Position numbers and translations under genes: made by a program. A model generated the notes under the pieces. The model saw only the letters and a program-made list of their open reading frames with translations, was not told the origin of the DNA and did not search any database. Below, one piece after another: positions 33,211 through 44,092 of a stretch of DNA of 64,000 nt. Source of the DNA: Rachicladosporium sp. CCFEE 5018. Its lineage: Eukaryota > Ascomycota > Dothideomycetes > Cladosporiales > Cladosporiaceae. The DNA is taken from the NCBI GenBank assembly GCA_002077045.2, contig KZ111176.1:61145-125144 (forward strand), given 5' to 3'. Numbering within the stretch: position 1 is the stretch's first letter; each line of letters begins with the position of its first letter.

Positions 33211-36200
33211 CTAAACCATCGGCTCCAGCAACCCACTCAGCCTACTGCTCAAGCCCTCCTTCTTCAACTTCTTCCCCGCCGGCATCACAAGTCCCTCAAT
33301 CGGCGTAGCAGCCTCGCTGATGGTAGTCGGCGTCTTCACATCCTCCACATCAGCACCAAATCCCTGTTCCTCAGCCCAAGCACGATAGTCATCCTCAATC
33401 CTCTCCTTCTCAGCCGCGAACCTCTTCTCATCATTCTTATCGCCGCCGACCCACCGCCCAACGCAATCCTGGCACTCCACGTACCAACCTCCAATCGTCT
33501 CGTGGCCCAGCATAGCCAGCTCAGGCAACTGCTCACCGACCAGCTTGGCGGTGTTCCAGTCCAGGCAGTCTTCGCAGAACCCGTTAGCGCACCAGCGGCA
33601 GCGGTAGATGAGGCCACCGGCGTCGGCGGTCTTCTTCTCGCAGCTTACACACTCGTGTTGAGGGCAGTAAAAGGTGCCGAACTTGCTCGCCAGCTTCGTA
33701 CGCCAAGCAGGTGGGAGACACTTGGCGTGGTAGGCGCGTGGGCAGCCGGAGCACATTGTTAGGGTGCCGTCGTCGGTCCAGCAGGTCTGGCAGTGGACTT
33801 GATTCACGACTGGAGCTTTCTTCTCACGGACTGGTTCGGCGAGGGAGAGATTGCCCTTGCCAGATAGCGTGGGTACGGCTTCCCAGTCGCCACAAAGGAG
33901 AGACTGCTTGGAAATTGCGAAGCCGTTCTGCATGACGGTAGTGTTCTTGCCGAGGCGGCGATCGGCGCGGGTTAGATCAACGGGCTCAGCGACTTTCGCG
34001 TCGAGCTTGCGTTGCATAGTGCGGCCTTCGAATACCGCGCATTCGACTTTTTCGATATTGTTCAGCCACTGCTCTTCGCTAATATCCTCTGGCTTCGCTG
34101 GGTTGAGGGTAGAGGTATTAACGAGAGCATCCTGGGGGCGATCTTTGCATTTATCGAGTGTGGTCGCCCAGTCCCAGCTCAGCATCTCGGTGACATCGAC
34201 CTGTGGTGCGGAAAGGGTCTGAGCTCCGCGGCGAAGTAAAGTCTTGAGTTCGGAGGTGCGAAGTTGAGGTGCATCCTCCTCGAAGGCATCGCCAGCCGAA
34301 GGACCGCGCTTACGCTTCTTCGACTGTGATTCCGCGGAGTGCAAATTGCGCATGCTCTCGGTGATCTTGGCTGAGAGATACAGCTTTTTGCGGATGCGGC
34401 CCATCATCTGCTCTTCGACTGTGCCTTGCGTGCAGAGCTTGTAGACTGTCACCTTTTTGGTCTGACCAATGCGGTGCGCACGAGCCTCAGCTTGCAGGGT
34501 AATCTGCGGATTCCAATCCTCGTCCAAAAATACCACCTCTGTGGCTGAGGTCAGATTGATGCCCAGACCGCCAGCCCTAGTGGAGATGAGCATGACGTTG
34601 TAGTCTGACTTCATGTCGTTGAACAGGCGTATGGTAAGGTTACGCCTCGCGCGCTGCGTGCTGCCGTCGAAGCGGACATAGCGGAACGGAGCGTCGTGGC
34701 TGTTCGCGCCTTTGAGCTCGAGGAGCTTTTCTGTAAGATCCAATGTCTTGGTGAAACCAGAGAAGATGATGACCTTCTTGCGCTGCTTGACAACGAGCTC
34801 CTCGAGCAGTTTGTCGAGCACGATGAACTTGCCAGACGCTGTTCGAATGTGATCGCCATCGTACATGCCCTCCGGCCAAGCGCCTGGGATTAGGTACGGA
34901 TGTGAGCACGTCTTGCGAAGCTGCATGATGAGCATCATCAGCTTCTTCCAATCATTGCCCTTGCTGTCAGTAGTCTGCTCTTCGACTGCCTTGGCCATGA
35001 TCTCCCTGCTCTCAGCCCATACATCCAGGCCATCCTCTGGTGCAGCACCAGCCATTGTGCTGTCGCCTTCATCAATCGTGAGCACAGTGTCATCAGCAAC
35101 TTCGCTCTTGATCGAATTCTCTTCTTTCGCTTTCGCGCCCCTGAAGACTTCCTCGAGCAGGCCGTTGTCAGCTTTGGTAAGCAATCGCTGGTACCAGAAG
35201 CGCTGCATGGGTGTGAGCGGGACGAACAACAAGATATCCTCTTTCGGGGGAAGGTTGAGGTTGACGCCCGCGCTCGTCTTCATACGTCTGAGCATAATCA
35301 ATTCGAGCAGCTGACGTGCGTTGTCCATGAATGACGTGGAAGCAGTGCCCTTAGTCAAGTCGAAAGCTTTCTTGAAGCTGACAGCAGTGTCATCGGTGAA
35401 GACTTCTGGGTACAGCCAGTGCAGAAGCGCCCAAAGCTCCTGCAGGTTGTTCTGCAATGGTGTGCCGGTAAGCAGCAGGCGATGCTCAGCACTCAGCGAC
35501 TGGAGTGAAGACGAGACATCCGACTTTTCGTTCTTGATCTTGTGGCCCTCGTCCAAGACGACGTACCGCCACACGAACGCCCGCTTGAACCAATTCTGCT
35601 CGCTCGCGAAGGTCTCGTACGTGGTGACGACGATGTCGACAGGCCGTTCTCCGTCATCCTCGTCCTCCTCACTGTCGAGATCGATGACCGTGTGGCCCGA
35701 AGTCGACTTTGTGACGCGAGGCTTGGACTTGGCTTTGGCTTTCGCAGTTTGCTGCCCATAGCGATCGACGAAACCCATGATCTCTTGCTTGATGCGATCA
35801 CGCTCGGTCTTGGCACCGTGCATGCGGATGACTGAGAGATGGGGAGTCCACTTCGTAGCCTCGCGTACCCAGGAATCCAGTACACTCAACGGGCATACCA
35901 CAAGGTACGGTCTAGCCTCTGTCGACTTCGAGATCGGCTTATTGATCTTCAACCACTGAAACAAAGCCAGGGTTTGAAGCGTTTTACCGAGCCCTGATTG
36001 ATTAGCGTGTTAGCATGTGCAGGAATGAGGGCGAAGTAGGAGGGAACCTACCCATTTCGTCTCCGAGAATGCACGACATGCCATTGTTGTACATATGCAC
36101 CAGATAGGACAAGCCCTCGATCTGGTAGGGCTTCATGACAGCTTTGACGCCTGCAGGCTGCTTGTGGAGCATCTCATGCGCTACACAAGCAGTCTCACCC

Positions 36201-36902
36201 TCGCCTGACATGTCGCGCAGACGCTGCAACTTGTCAATGTAGCTGTTTTCGGGCAGAATTGGCAGGAACGTGTCTTTGTGAGCAAGCAGGAACGCTTCAC
36301 GCTTTGGCTTCGTGGTGTCGGCGATCTCTTGGCGAATTCGATTGCGAGCGGTATCGAGCTTCATGGGGGTATGTTGAGGCCTGCCTTTGCCTCTGCCCTT
36401 GGAAGTTGATGGCATCGTGTCGGATCGAAGAGCGAACTTCGCGCCGCCACCAGTCTTGCCTTTGCGTGACTTCACTGGACGCTTCGGGGATGCATAGCTT
36501 ACGCGGCTGCGTGTCGATCTCGCTGGCAGCTCTCGGGTGGCAAGCATATTGGGCATATGCTGCTGCCGACCAGCTACTGGCACAAAGTTAGAACAGTCAC
36601 CTGTGTCATTGAGAGCAGTCAGAGCCTACCTGTGATGATCTCACCCTCGCTGTCTTGCTCGCTATCGCTGTCAACTTGCAGTGGCTGAGCACTCGTAGTC
36701 GAGGAAGGAGAATCGGCAGCAGCAAAGCTTGACTGTGGCGATGCGAAGGCATTGGAGACTTCGCTCTCACTCTCGGCGTAGGAAATCGGCTTCGTCTCCC
36801 TTAAACGTGCCTCTTTCTCCATGTGCCGGGCCGACATTGGAGAGCGGGATGCACCAAAGGATGCGAGCAGCGTTGAGAGGTTCTGTTTGTTCGGCGTAGG
36901 TG
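33211..36902 (-). CDS. SNF2-family ATPase with PHD-type finger, contig 2 haplotype, 5' end lost in gap
   Basis: Exons 36630-36902 (partial), 36052-36576 and 33211-35993. Differs from the other copies at only three residues, all near the C-terminus (YVECQDC for YAECQDC, a D-to-N and a V-to-I). Upstream of about 33670 in coordinates the nucleotide SNPs are frequent; above it I see none. Domains as for 46231-49980. Confidence 0.88.
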
Positions 36903-37002
36903 NNNNNNNNNNNNNNNNNNNNNNNNNNNNNNNNNNNNNNNNNNNNNNNNNNNNNNNNNNNNNNNNNNNNNNNNNNNNNNNNNNNNNNNNNNNNNNNNNN
37001 NN
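36903..37002. other. Assembly gap, 100 N
   Basis: Placeholder gap joining contig 2 to contig 3. Because the flanks are the end and the beginning of the same locus, the true relation is overlap, not adjacency. Confidence 0.98.
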
Positions 37003-37758
37003 TAGTAGCATCAGGTAGATAGCAAGAGTGGTAGGAGCGTAGAAGGATGGCTCTATCATTTGATTGCCATTCGCTGCTCAGGCCATGCAGCGATCCCTGT
37101 CACACGCTTCACCACGCTTTTTCTGTGCGGCATTCTAGCGCTTCTTCTTCGAGTGGAGTGCCGATGTGCACCACTTTCCTTGCGGGATATCCGGCAAAGA
37201 TAGCCAACCCCCTTCACTGGCCCAGCACTCCGCTCGCCCTGCGGACTTCAAGGCCGTGTCGTGATGTGCGGTGCACAAGCGTTTGCATTTCTGCGAACGG
37301 GATGCATGACCCTGGAACCTCCCCTGCCCTCATCAATGTAAACCTTAACGACTTCATCCCTTCTCTGTTGCGTGCCACGTGAAAGTGACGCCGCCGAGCT
37401 TTATCTCCACGTTACCGCGATCCTTCAGGAGGAAAGCACTCTTGTCAAGCGACTGCACCTCTCAATTTGCTGCCGCGCGATCCACAGACCAGTTGCGCGC
37501 CATTGCCCAGCCTTCGAGATCGACTGCAGATTCCAGACCAGACCTGCCCGACATCTCCGTCACTTCGAGCGATCCAGAACATCGATTGCCTCCTAGATCG
37601 CACTATCACCGTTCTCGATTCACTCAACACCGATTTACCATTGCGCCAATATCCCTGCAACAGACCTCGCCTCCGCCCTCGCTAGATTTCTCCCTTTCCA
37701 AACGCAGCATTGAGGCGACAGTCGACGAGCAGATCGCTGTTCTAAGCGAACATTCGCA

Positions 37759-38667
37759 ATGGCTTCAAAAGTACGCATACCAATACATATTGTTCCCGGA
37801 ATTAATTGGCCAAACACCATTGAGTGGCATCGCATGCAAGGATGGGCTACTGGGAGAACATGTACTGACACAATTCTGCGCAGTTCCTCAGGGAGTACAA
37901 GCTCGTGGTCGTTGGTGGCGGTGGCGTTGGAAAGAGTTGCTTGACCATCCAATTGATACAATCCCACTTCGTTGACGAGTATGATCCTACAATTGAAGGT
38001 TCGCAGTCGTCACAGCCGCATTGTACATTAATGAGCGCACTGACATATCACTGTAGACTCATACCGAAAGCAATGCGTCATTGACGAAGAGGTGGCACTA
38101 CTCGATGTTCTCGATACGGCAGGGCAAGAGGAGTACTCGGCGATGCGGGAGCAATATATGCGTACAGGCGAAGGCTTCTTGCTGGTGTACAGCATAACAT
38201 CGCGACAGAGTTATGAGGAGATCGTCACATTTCAGCAACAAATCCTGAGAGTGAAGGACAAGGACTACTTCCCGATCATCGTGGTGGGCAACAAATGCGA
38301 TTTGGAGAGCGAGCGGGAAGTGAGCACAGAAGGTAAGTTCGGGACACGCAGAGCGGCGTTGTGGTAGAGATTTGCCTACGGTCGCGGCTCTTGCGCGATT
38401 GAGGTCCCACAAGTCGCATAAACTGATAAGATCACAGAGGGTAAGGCGCTCGCTCGCTCATTCGGCTGTAAGTTCATCGAGACGTCGGCTAAGTCACGCA
38501 TCAACGTGGACAACGCTTTCTTCGACATCGTACGCGAAATTCGGAAGTACAACAAGGACATGTCATCGTATCCGGGAGGTAATGGCGCAGTGGGACAAAA
38601 GCCACATCAGAACTTCGATATGGATGGCGAGAAGGAAGCAGGATGCTGCAAGTGCGCAGTGATGTAA
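37759..38667 (+). CDS. ras1: Ras GTPase (RAS1 type), contig 3 haplotype
   Basis: Exons 37759-37770, 37884-37998, 38057-38332 and 38438-38667, 210 aa, with the same motifs as the allele at 24736: P-loop GGGGVGKS, DTAGQEEYS, NKCD, ETSAK and CaaX CAVM. All splice sites are conserved although introns 1 and 3 have diverged. Confidence 0.97.
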
Positions 38668-39174
38668 GCGGATCCTTTGTCAAGCGGCTTGCGGAGTGTA
38701 TGGCGCGAGGAGGGACAGACAGATGAGGCACACAGCGCACCAGCTATCAGGCTGGCACGGGAGAAGGGTTCGAACGCGAAGAACACCGCTTGCGTTGGGT
38801 ATCTGCGTCCAAGGCCGCGCAACGAGAAACGAGCGCTGGCTGGGCGCTAAAAGGTTCAAGGGTTGCAAGACCCGGTATTGCAGGCTGCATTATATCCACT
38901 TCGTTTCGGAAAAGGGAAGCGATCTGCTGTTTTCGGCACTGGCATTCATCGGGCAGCCGTGATAGAATTCTCGGCATGGGCGTAGACTAGGCGCATAGAA
39001 GGTGTATGCAACGGCGCATTGATTCAATGGCGACTCTCAGCGCATCACTGATCAACTACCTAACATAGTGCAGTCGAAGTAAGCTTCAAATAAGCCTAAG
39101 CTGCTCCTTCCTCGCTCTGCCTGAAAGTCTCACCTCACCTCGTGTCACGACGGGCATCGCACACGACCTGAGCC

Positions 39175-39794
39175 TCACTCCTCGCCTTTCAGCTTCTGCT
39201 CCATCTGCAGCAAGTCCTCCGCGTCGTCGATCTCGATGACCTTTCCAGCCTCACTTTCGTTCCTCATAAGCTCCTTCGCGCCAGCATACAGCATTCTGCT
39301 CTCCTGGTTACAGGTCGAGGGCAGGTAGCTGATCAACACGTATGGCACGCTTTGGCGACCGGAAGCCTGACTACGCGTCAGCAAGGTGATAATGTCACGC
39401 GCAGATTACTGGGAGAACACAGACCATAGTGATGGGATATGACAACAACACGAATCTCGGGCTATTATCTGGGAGCTCATCGCTCAAGTCTGGCATGGAC
39501 GTATAGGTTTCATCATCAGCTTGACTGATTTCGAGAGTCTTTTTATCGATCTGGTCTTCTGTCGTGGTGGGATAAGATCAGTCGAAGGTTCTCACGCATC
39601 TGTCAATTCTTCAACAGGAGTCGTCTCACAGATTACTGCTTGAGGATCCTTTGCTCGAGATGTCGACAATCGGAACTTCCGAAGCTTGTCTTTGGTCGGC
39701 GTGCTGAACGTGTACAGGCGTGATTCGGAAGACTTGGAGGAAGTCAGTGGTGGGTATGGGGGAGATACCTGCTGCTGTGAAGACCACGTACCAT
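39175..39794 (-). CDS. gmf1: Glia maturation factor homologue, contig 3 haplotype
   Basis: Exons 39792-39794 (ATG only), 39630-39732, 39425-39555 and 39175-39366. Same exon phases as the allele at 26152-26771; one visible residue change is ELM for ELL in GAKELxRN. The single-codon first exon is conserved. Confidence 0.93.
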
Positions 39795-40007
39795 AACGGC
39801 GGCGTTCAGTGCTCCTGATCTGGTTGATCTAGATATATTGTATACTTACGACTGCCTAGGTGAAGTCGATTACCTTTCAAAGCTCGGACTTGAGCCTGGA
39901 GTTGCCCTCCCCGCAACGATGATGTAGTCTACGAAAGCATTGGAGTCGGCAAGCTTTCGTACAACATCCACAGCTCTTCTCCAAAACACCACTCCCGAAT
40001 CGATCCT

Positions 40008-40964
40008 ATGTTCTCACGACTGAACCAACTCACGAGACATCTGTCACGTCCTCTACCGCAATACCTACACAATTCGGCAGCAGCTCGAGCCATGGCGCAG
40101 AACGGCAGCAGAAGCATGATCCACACGGCCGGCTGCATCATCATTGGCGACGAGGTCCTCGGCGGCAAGACAGTAGACACAAACTCGGCATGGTTTGCAA
40201 AGTATTGCTTCTCGCTGGGCATCAATCTTAAGCGTGTGGAAGTCATCGCAGATGACGAGAGCGAGATCATTGAGGCTGCTCGGCGGATGTCGAAGAATTA
40301 CGACTTTGTAGTCACATCTGGAGGCATTGGACCAACCCACGATGATATCACGTACCAAAGCATAGCGAGGGCGTTTGATCTACCGCTTGTCTTGCACAAA
40401 GAGGCATTCGAGAAGATGAAGAAATTCTCGAGACCTCGGTCGGGCCAGGAGAAGTTCGACTACGAAACAGACTCACCTGCACTGAAGGCAAAGCTGCGAA
40501 TGATCGAGCTACCGTACGACAAGAAGCTACCGGATGAGGAGCAGGTGATATTCCCGGCGGAGGACTTGTGGGTGCCGATCAATGTGGTGAATGGAAATGT
40601 GCACATCTTCCCAGGCATACCTCGGCTGTTCGAGAAGATGCTGGATGGCCTCAAACCCCGACTGCTTCCTCGATTGACAGACCCTGAAGGGAAAGGCATA
40701 TATCGCTTGCTATTCAGCACCCCGCTGCCGGAGAGCGAAGTCGCAGGCTACCTCACGGAGTTGTCAAATAAGGTGGAGAGCAAGGGCGTCAAGGTCGGAT
40801 CTTATCCAAGATGGGGCAAGAGCCGGAATGTCGTGACACTTGTCGGGCGAGATCAAAACTTCATGGAGAGCCTCGTGGCGGAGGTGGAGTCAAACGTGAA
40901 AGGTAGACGGATACAAGTTGAGGGTGAAGACGATGATAGTGGTAGTGATAAGGACGCATCGTAG
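40008..40964 (+). CDS. MoCF-domain protein, contig 3 haplotype
   Basis: 318 aa, differing from the contig 2 allele at two residues (SRPRS for SRPRP, QNF for QDF) despite about two dozen nucleotide differences. Upstream, ATG at the 26770-equivalent position is ATA and a C is missing near 39905, which fixes the start at 40008. Confidence 0.9.
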   Translation: MFSRLNQLTRHLSRPLPQYLHNSAAARAMAQNGSRSMIHTAGCIIIGDEVLGGKTVDTNSAWFAKYCFSLGINLKRVEVIADDESEIIEAARRMSKNYDFVVTSGGIGPTHDDITYQSIARAFDLPLVLHKEAFEKMKKFSRPRSGQEKFDYETDSPALKAKLRMIELPYDKKLPDEEQVIFPAEDLWVPINVVNGNVHIFPGIPRLFEKMLDGLKPRLLPRLTDPEGKGIYRLLFSTPLPESEVAGYLTELSNKVESKGVKVGSYPRWGKSRNVVTLVGRDQNFMESLVAEVESNVKGRRIQVEGEDDDSGSDKDAS

Positions 40965-41010
40965 GTATATGCCTACAATTTCTTGCGCCGTCTCATCTTG
41001 GTCCCACTTG

Positions 41011-42413
41011 TCACACGAGGCTCTTGCTGGACGATCTTCGACAGCCTTTCCTGCTCCCACGGGCTGATCCTGCAGCACCAGACTCTCGTGTCCTGAGCTC
41101 TGAGCTGCCCTTTCGAGACCCTTGCCACGGAACGCCTGGGCTTGACTGCTTGACTGTGTCATCGGAAGACGTCGCACCCGCACTTGGGTCGTCCTGCAGC
41201 AGGCCCCCGACATCCGAGAACGTTACTGCGAAATCTCTCGTTACTGTGATGCTGCTTTGTTGACTGGTCTGCGAATGCGAGAGAGAGGCGTTCCGCCGTG
41301 GCATAGACGGTCGAGCTTCCTTTCGTGCTGGCACATACTCGGCGGCAACGCGATTCTGCCCGACTGGCGGCCGCAGCTTCAAGGCCTTGATGCTACTGTG
41401 GCGGTCGTAAGTCATCGTACGAGTGATCTGACTGTTTACTGCTGTTGGTGCCGATCTGCGGTGTGTAGGCAGGCTCCACGCCTTTGGTCGCATGAGTGTC
41501 CCGGTCGATAGTGATGAGAAGAACGGCTTCAGACAGGGAATCGTCGCGCTGATCACGCTGGTGTGCGCAGCGATGATGGACATCGTGATGAACTTTACTT
41601 GGCTGTCTGAAGGATTGGTGCTCAGAGTTTGTTGGAAGTAGAACAGCCGCCAGATGCCAAAGGGCACAAGCCTGACACGATCAGCAAATGTATACTCTCT
41701 GGTTGAGTCTGAAACCGACAGAAGACGCGTAGAGAAGGCGATCACTACGGCAATTTTGATTTGCTTCGGCATCATCAAGTCCCACACAAGATATACCGCT
41801 GCAGCGACAAGGACAAGCTCGATGATCCAGGATGCAATGCCACTCGCTAGCGACTGAGCCCACTAAACGATCATCAGCCATCGCATCGTCCACTTTGGGG
41901 TTCCGTATCTCGAACGCTCACTCGATTCATGCAAGTGTTTGGAGGCTTCGTCAGCCAGGGATGCGGCAGCTTGCACTGGAACGAGGCTGAGAGCATTGAT
42001 TGCAGTGCCCACATGACGACAACAGTGGCAATCGTGTATGCAACTCGCAGATGCTTTTGGGTCTTCGTCATGCGCGCCAGCAAGAAACACGCCGATAGTT
42101 TCGAAAAGCCCAAAACAAAGACGCCCATATACTGGTTCGCCCAGGTCGCGACAGCTATTGTCGTACGTTCGTGGTCGGAAAGGCTGGTGCCCCGTCGTCC
42201 AAGGCCAAAGTGTACTTCGATGATGATCATGGCGGAGTATAGGAGGCTAAAGAAGGTCGAGATGCTGCAGTGAAGATCATCGAGACCGAGAGGACCATTG
42301 ATGCATAGGCGAGTGTACAGTCGGATGGCGAAGGCTTGTAACGTCCAGATCGTGCCCGTCACTGTGGTAACAAGTATCCATCCCGGACCAGGCTCGAGAC
42401 CGAATGCTGGCAT
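41011..42413 (-). CDS. Fungal rhodopsin-domain integral membrane protein
   Basis: Intact allele. Exons 41922-42413 and 41011-41862 give 447 aa from MPAFGLEPGPGW. Seven-helix pattern: WILVTTVTGTIWTLQAFAIR, the LDDL motif after TM1, TM2 FFSLLYSAMIIIEVHFGLG, then FVLGFSKLSACFLLARM, TIATVVVMWALQSMLSA, IASWIIELVLVAAAVYLVW and FITMSIIAAHTSVISATIP. This is the arrangement of the large fungal rhodopsin-like (PTH11-related/SAT) family; there is no retinal-lysine evidence. The C-terminal about 150 residues are cytosolic, Ser/Arg-rich. A 48-nt in-frame stretch ending in GTCAG before LVPFGIWRL may be an intron; removing it would place LL directly before LVPFG, but no GT donor fits the phase. Confidence 0.82.
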
Positions 42414-42961
42414 CACACCCGAAGATTCATCTTGCAAAAAGACGGACGAGAACTTGCGAGCGTATCATATACTAGGGTATGCGTAGTCGTTGTACGAATA
42501 TGTATGTACCTCAGCGTACCTTGGAGGAGTACAAGTCGACACAATCTGCTCTTGTCTCGAGAGATCCGATTGGCGAGTGGTTACAATCGACTTTGTTGAC
42601 AACCGCAGAAGGTACACTTCCATCAGGCAGGCATTCTGGTCCAGCGAGCTTTCCATGGCCTGGTGGCAACTTCTGCTTGGGAGATCGAAGCGGACTGTAG
42701 CTTCCGGAGCACGGCCAATTTCTACAACCCAAGATGGTATACAGTCGCTCTGTACCATCGAAATCATTCACTGAGGTTGAGTCGGTGCGCTTGAAGTTGC
42801 ACAGCCAGGCACAGCCTCGACCGTGCCGCTGAGCAGCATGTCCAATGGCGGCTGAGGCACTTACACTCCTCCCATCCTTCTTCTTCCGGTCATTCTTCAC
42901 GTACTTTGTACTGTCTGCAAGGTCGTATCAACCAGATCCACTGGAAATTCGATCCGGCACG

Positions 42962-43837
42962 ATGGAGCGTCCGAATCTGATACCCAACGGCATGGTCATC
43001 TCCCACGAAATCTCATACATACCATTGCCAAGCGAGATGCTCAGCCAAGAGCTTCAGGCAGCGTGTCGACAAGACGATGTTACGCGCGTCCGGGACCTAG
43101 CAACAAGCATTAATGCGGAAGACTGGTCCGCCGTCCTTGCCGCTGCAGCAATGGCTGGATCTATGAACGTTGTTGAATGTGCAATTGAGCATGGAGCCCG
43201 GATCAGTGACCTGACGCTGTACGACTTGGTCTCCTCGCCCGCAGCTGAGTCAGTCTTGTGCTACCTAATCGAAATGAAGGTCGTAGAGGTAAATCATACA
43301 CTCGATCGATGAGGTGTCATGATTGGCTTCGCAGTCTTTCGTAGTCGCCACACACTGGTCCGCTTCCTGCTTGCAAATGGAGCAAACCCAAACTTTCCCG
43401 TTGCGTCCAGGGCCCACAAGACCACCCTCGAATGCGCTGCACAGAGCTCTGATGCAGAGATGGTCAAGATTTTGCTCGAAGCCGGAGCAAATCTTGGCAA
43501 CAATGGACCTCTCTGTCTGGCGGCAGAGGCGGGGAAGCTTGATGTTGTTGAACTGCTTTTAGCGAGCGGCGCGAAAGTCAATGAATTGGGGGTCATCGGG
43601 CGGGATAAGAGAAGTCTTGCAAGACTTGAGACCCGTAAGTCACGTGACGCATCGTACGTTCACCGCGTCATCAGGCTGACCAGACTCATAGCACTCCACA
43701 AGGCCGTCAGACATGGCCATGCCCATGTCATCACAATGCTGCTCGGCGCAGGAGCTGACGTTGGTATCAAGAACGTACAAGGCCAGACAGTGGTCGAACT
43801 CGCCAAAGATTGTGGGATGGAGAATGCGTTGATGTAG
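42962..43837 (+). CDS. Ankyrin-repeat protein, best-preserved allele (frame interrupted once)
   Basis: Starts MERPNLIPNGMVI. Ankyrin-type units are visible: DDVTRVRDLATSINAEDW, VLAAAAMAGSMNVVECAIEH, LVRFLLANGANPNF, MVKILLEAGANLGNNG, LCLAAEAGKLDVVELLLASG and TPLHKAVRHGHAHVITMLLG. Intron 43635-43691 (GTAAGT...CATAG) creates the TPLH motif. The open frame is interrupted by TGA at 43310-43312. A candidate intron there (GTAAAT donor, TTCGCAG acceptor, 46 bp) removes the stop but leaves the wrong phase, so either the gene is a pseudogene or the splice is unusual. The contig 2 allele has lost that acceptor (CAC). Function unknown. Confidence 0.6.
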
Positions 43838-44092
43838 CGTTCGAAATATCGCTAAGCTTGAGGAGGAATAGGAGCCTCGAAAATGAAGTAGAGCCATCGG
43901 TATGCGTCAAAAACTGCACGGATCACGTTGGACACAAAGAAGTGGCAGTCACGACAGCGTCACTTCTTCGGCATGGTTTTCCGAGCCAAACTATATCTTC
44001 GTTCATCGTGTTCACCTTACATATTTCAAGATCGCCCTACGAAAGTCCCGAGCCGCGATCTCATGCTCCTAACATCGTTGGCGTGAGCGCTG

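Larger units (their letters stand above)
23980..36902. repeat. Haplotype block, contig 2 version (12.9 kb)
   Basis: Pairs end to end with 37003-49922 at an offset of 13020-13023, starting at TAGTAGCATCAGGTAGATAGC in both. Over the 957-bp MoCF gene I count roughly two dozen mismatches, two of them non-synonymous. From about 33670 to 36902 I see no difference from the partner. Confidence 0.9.
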
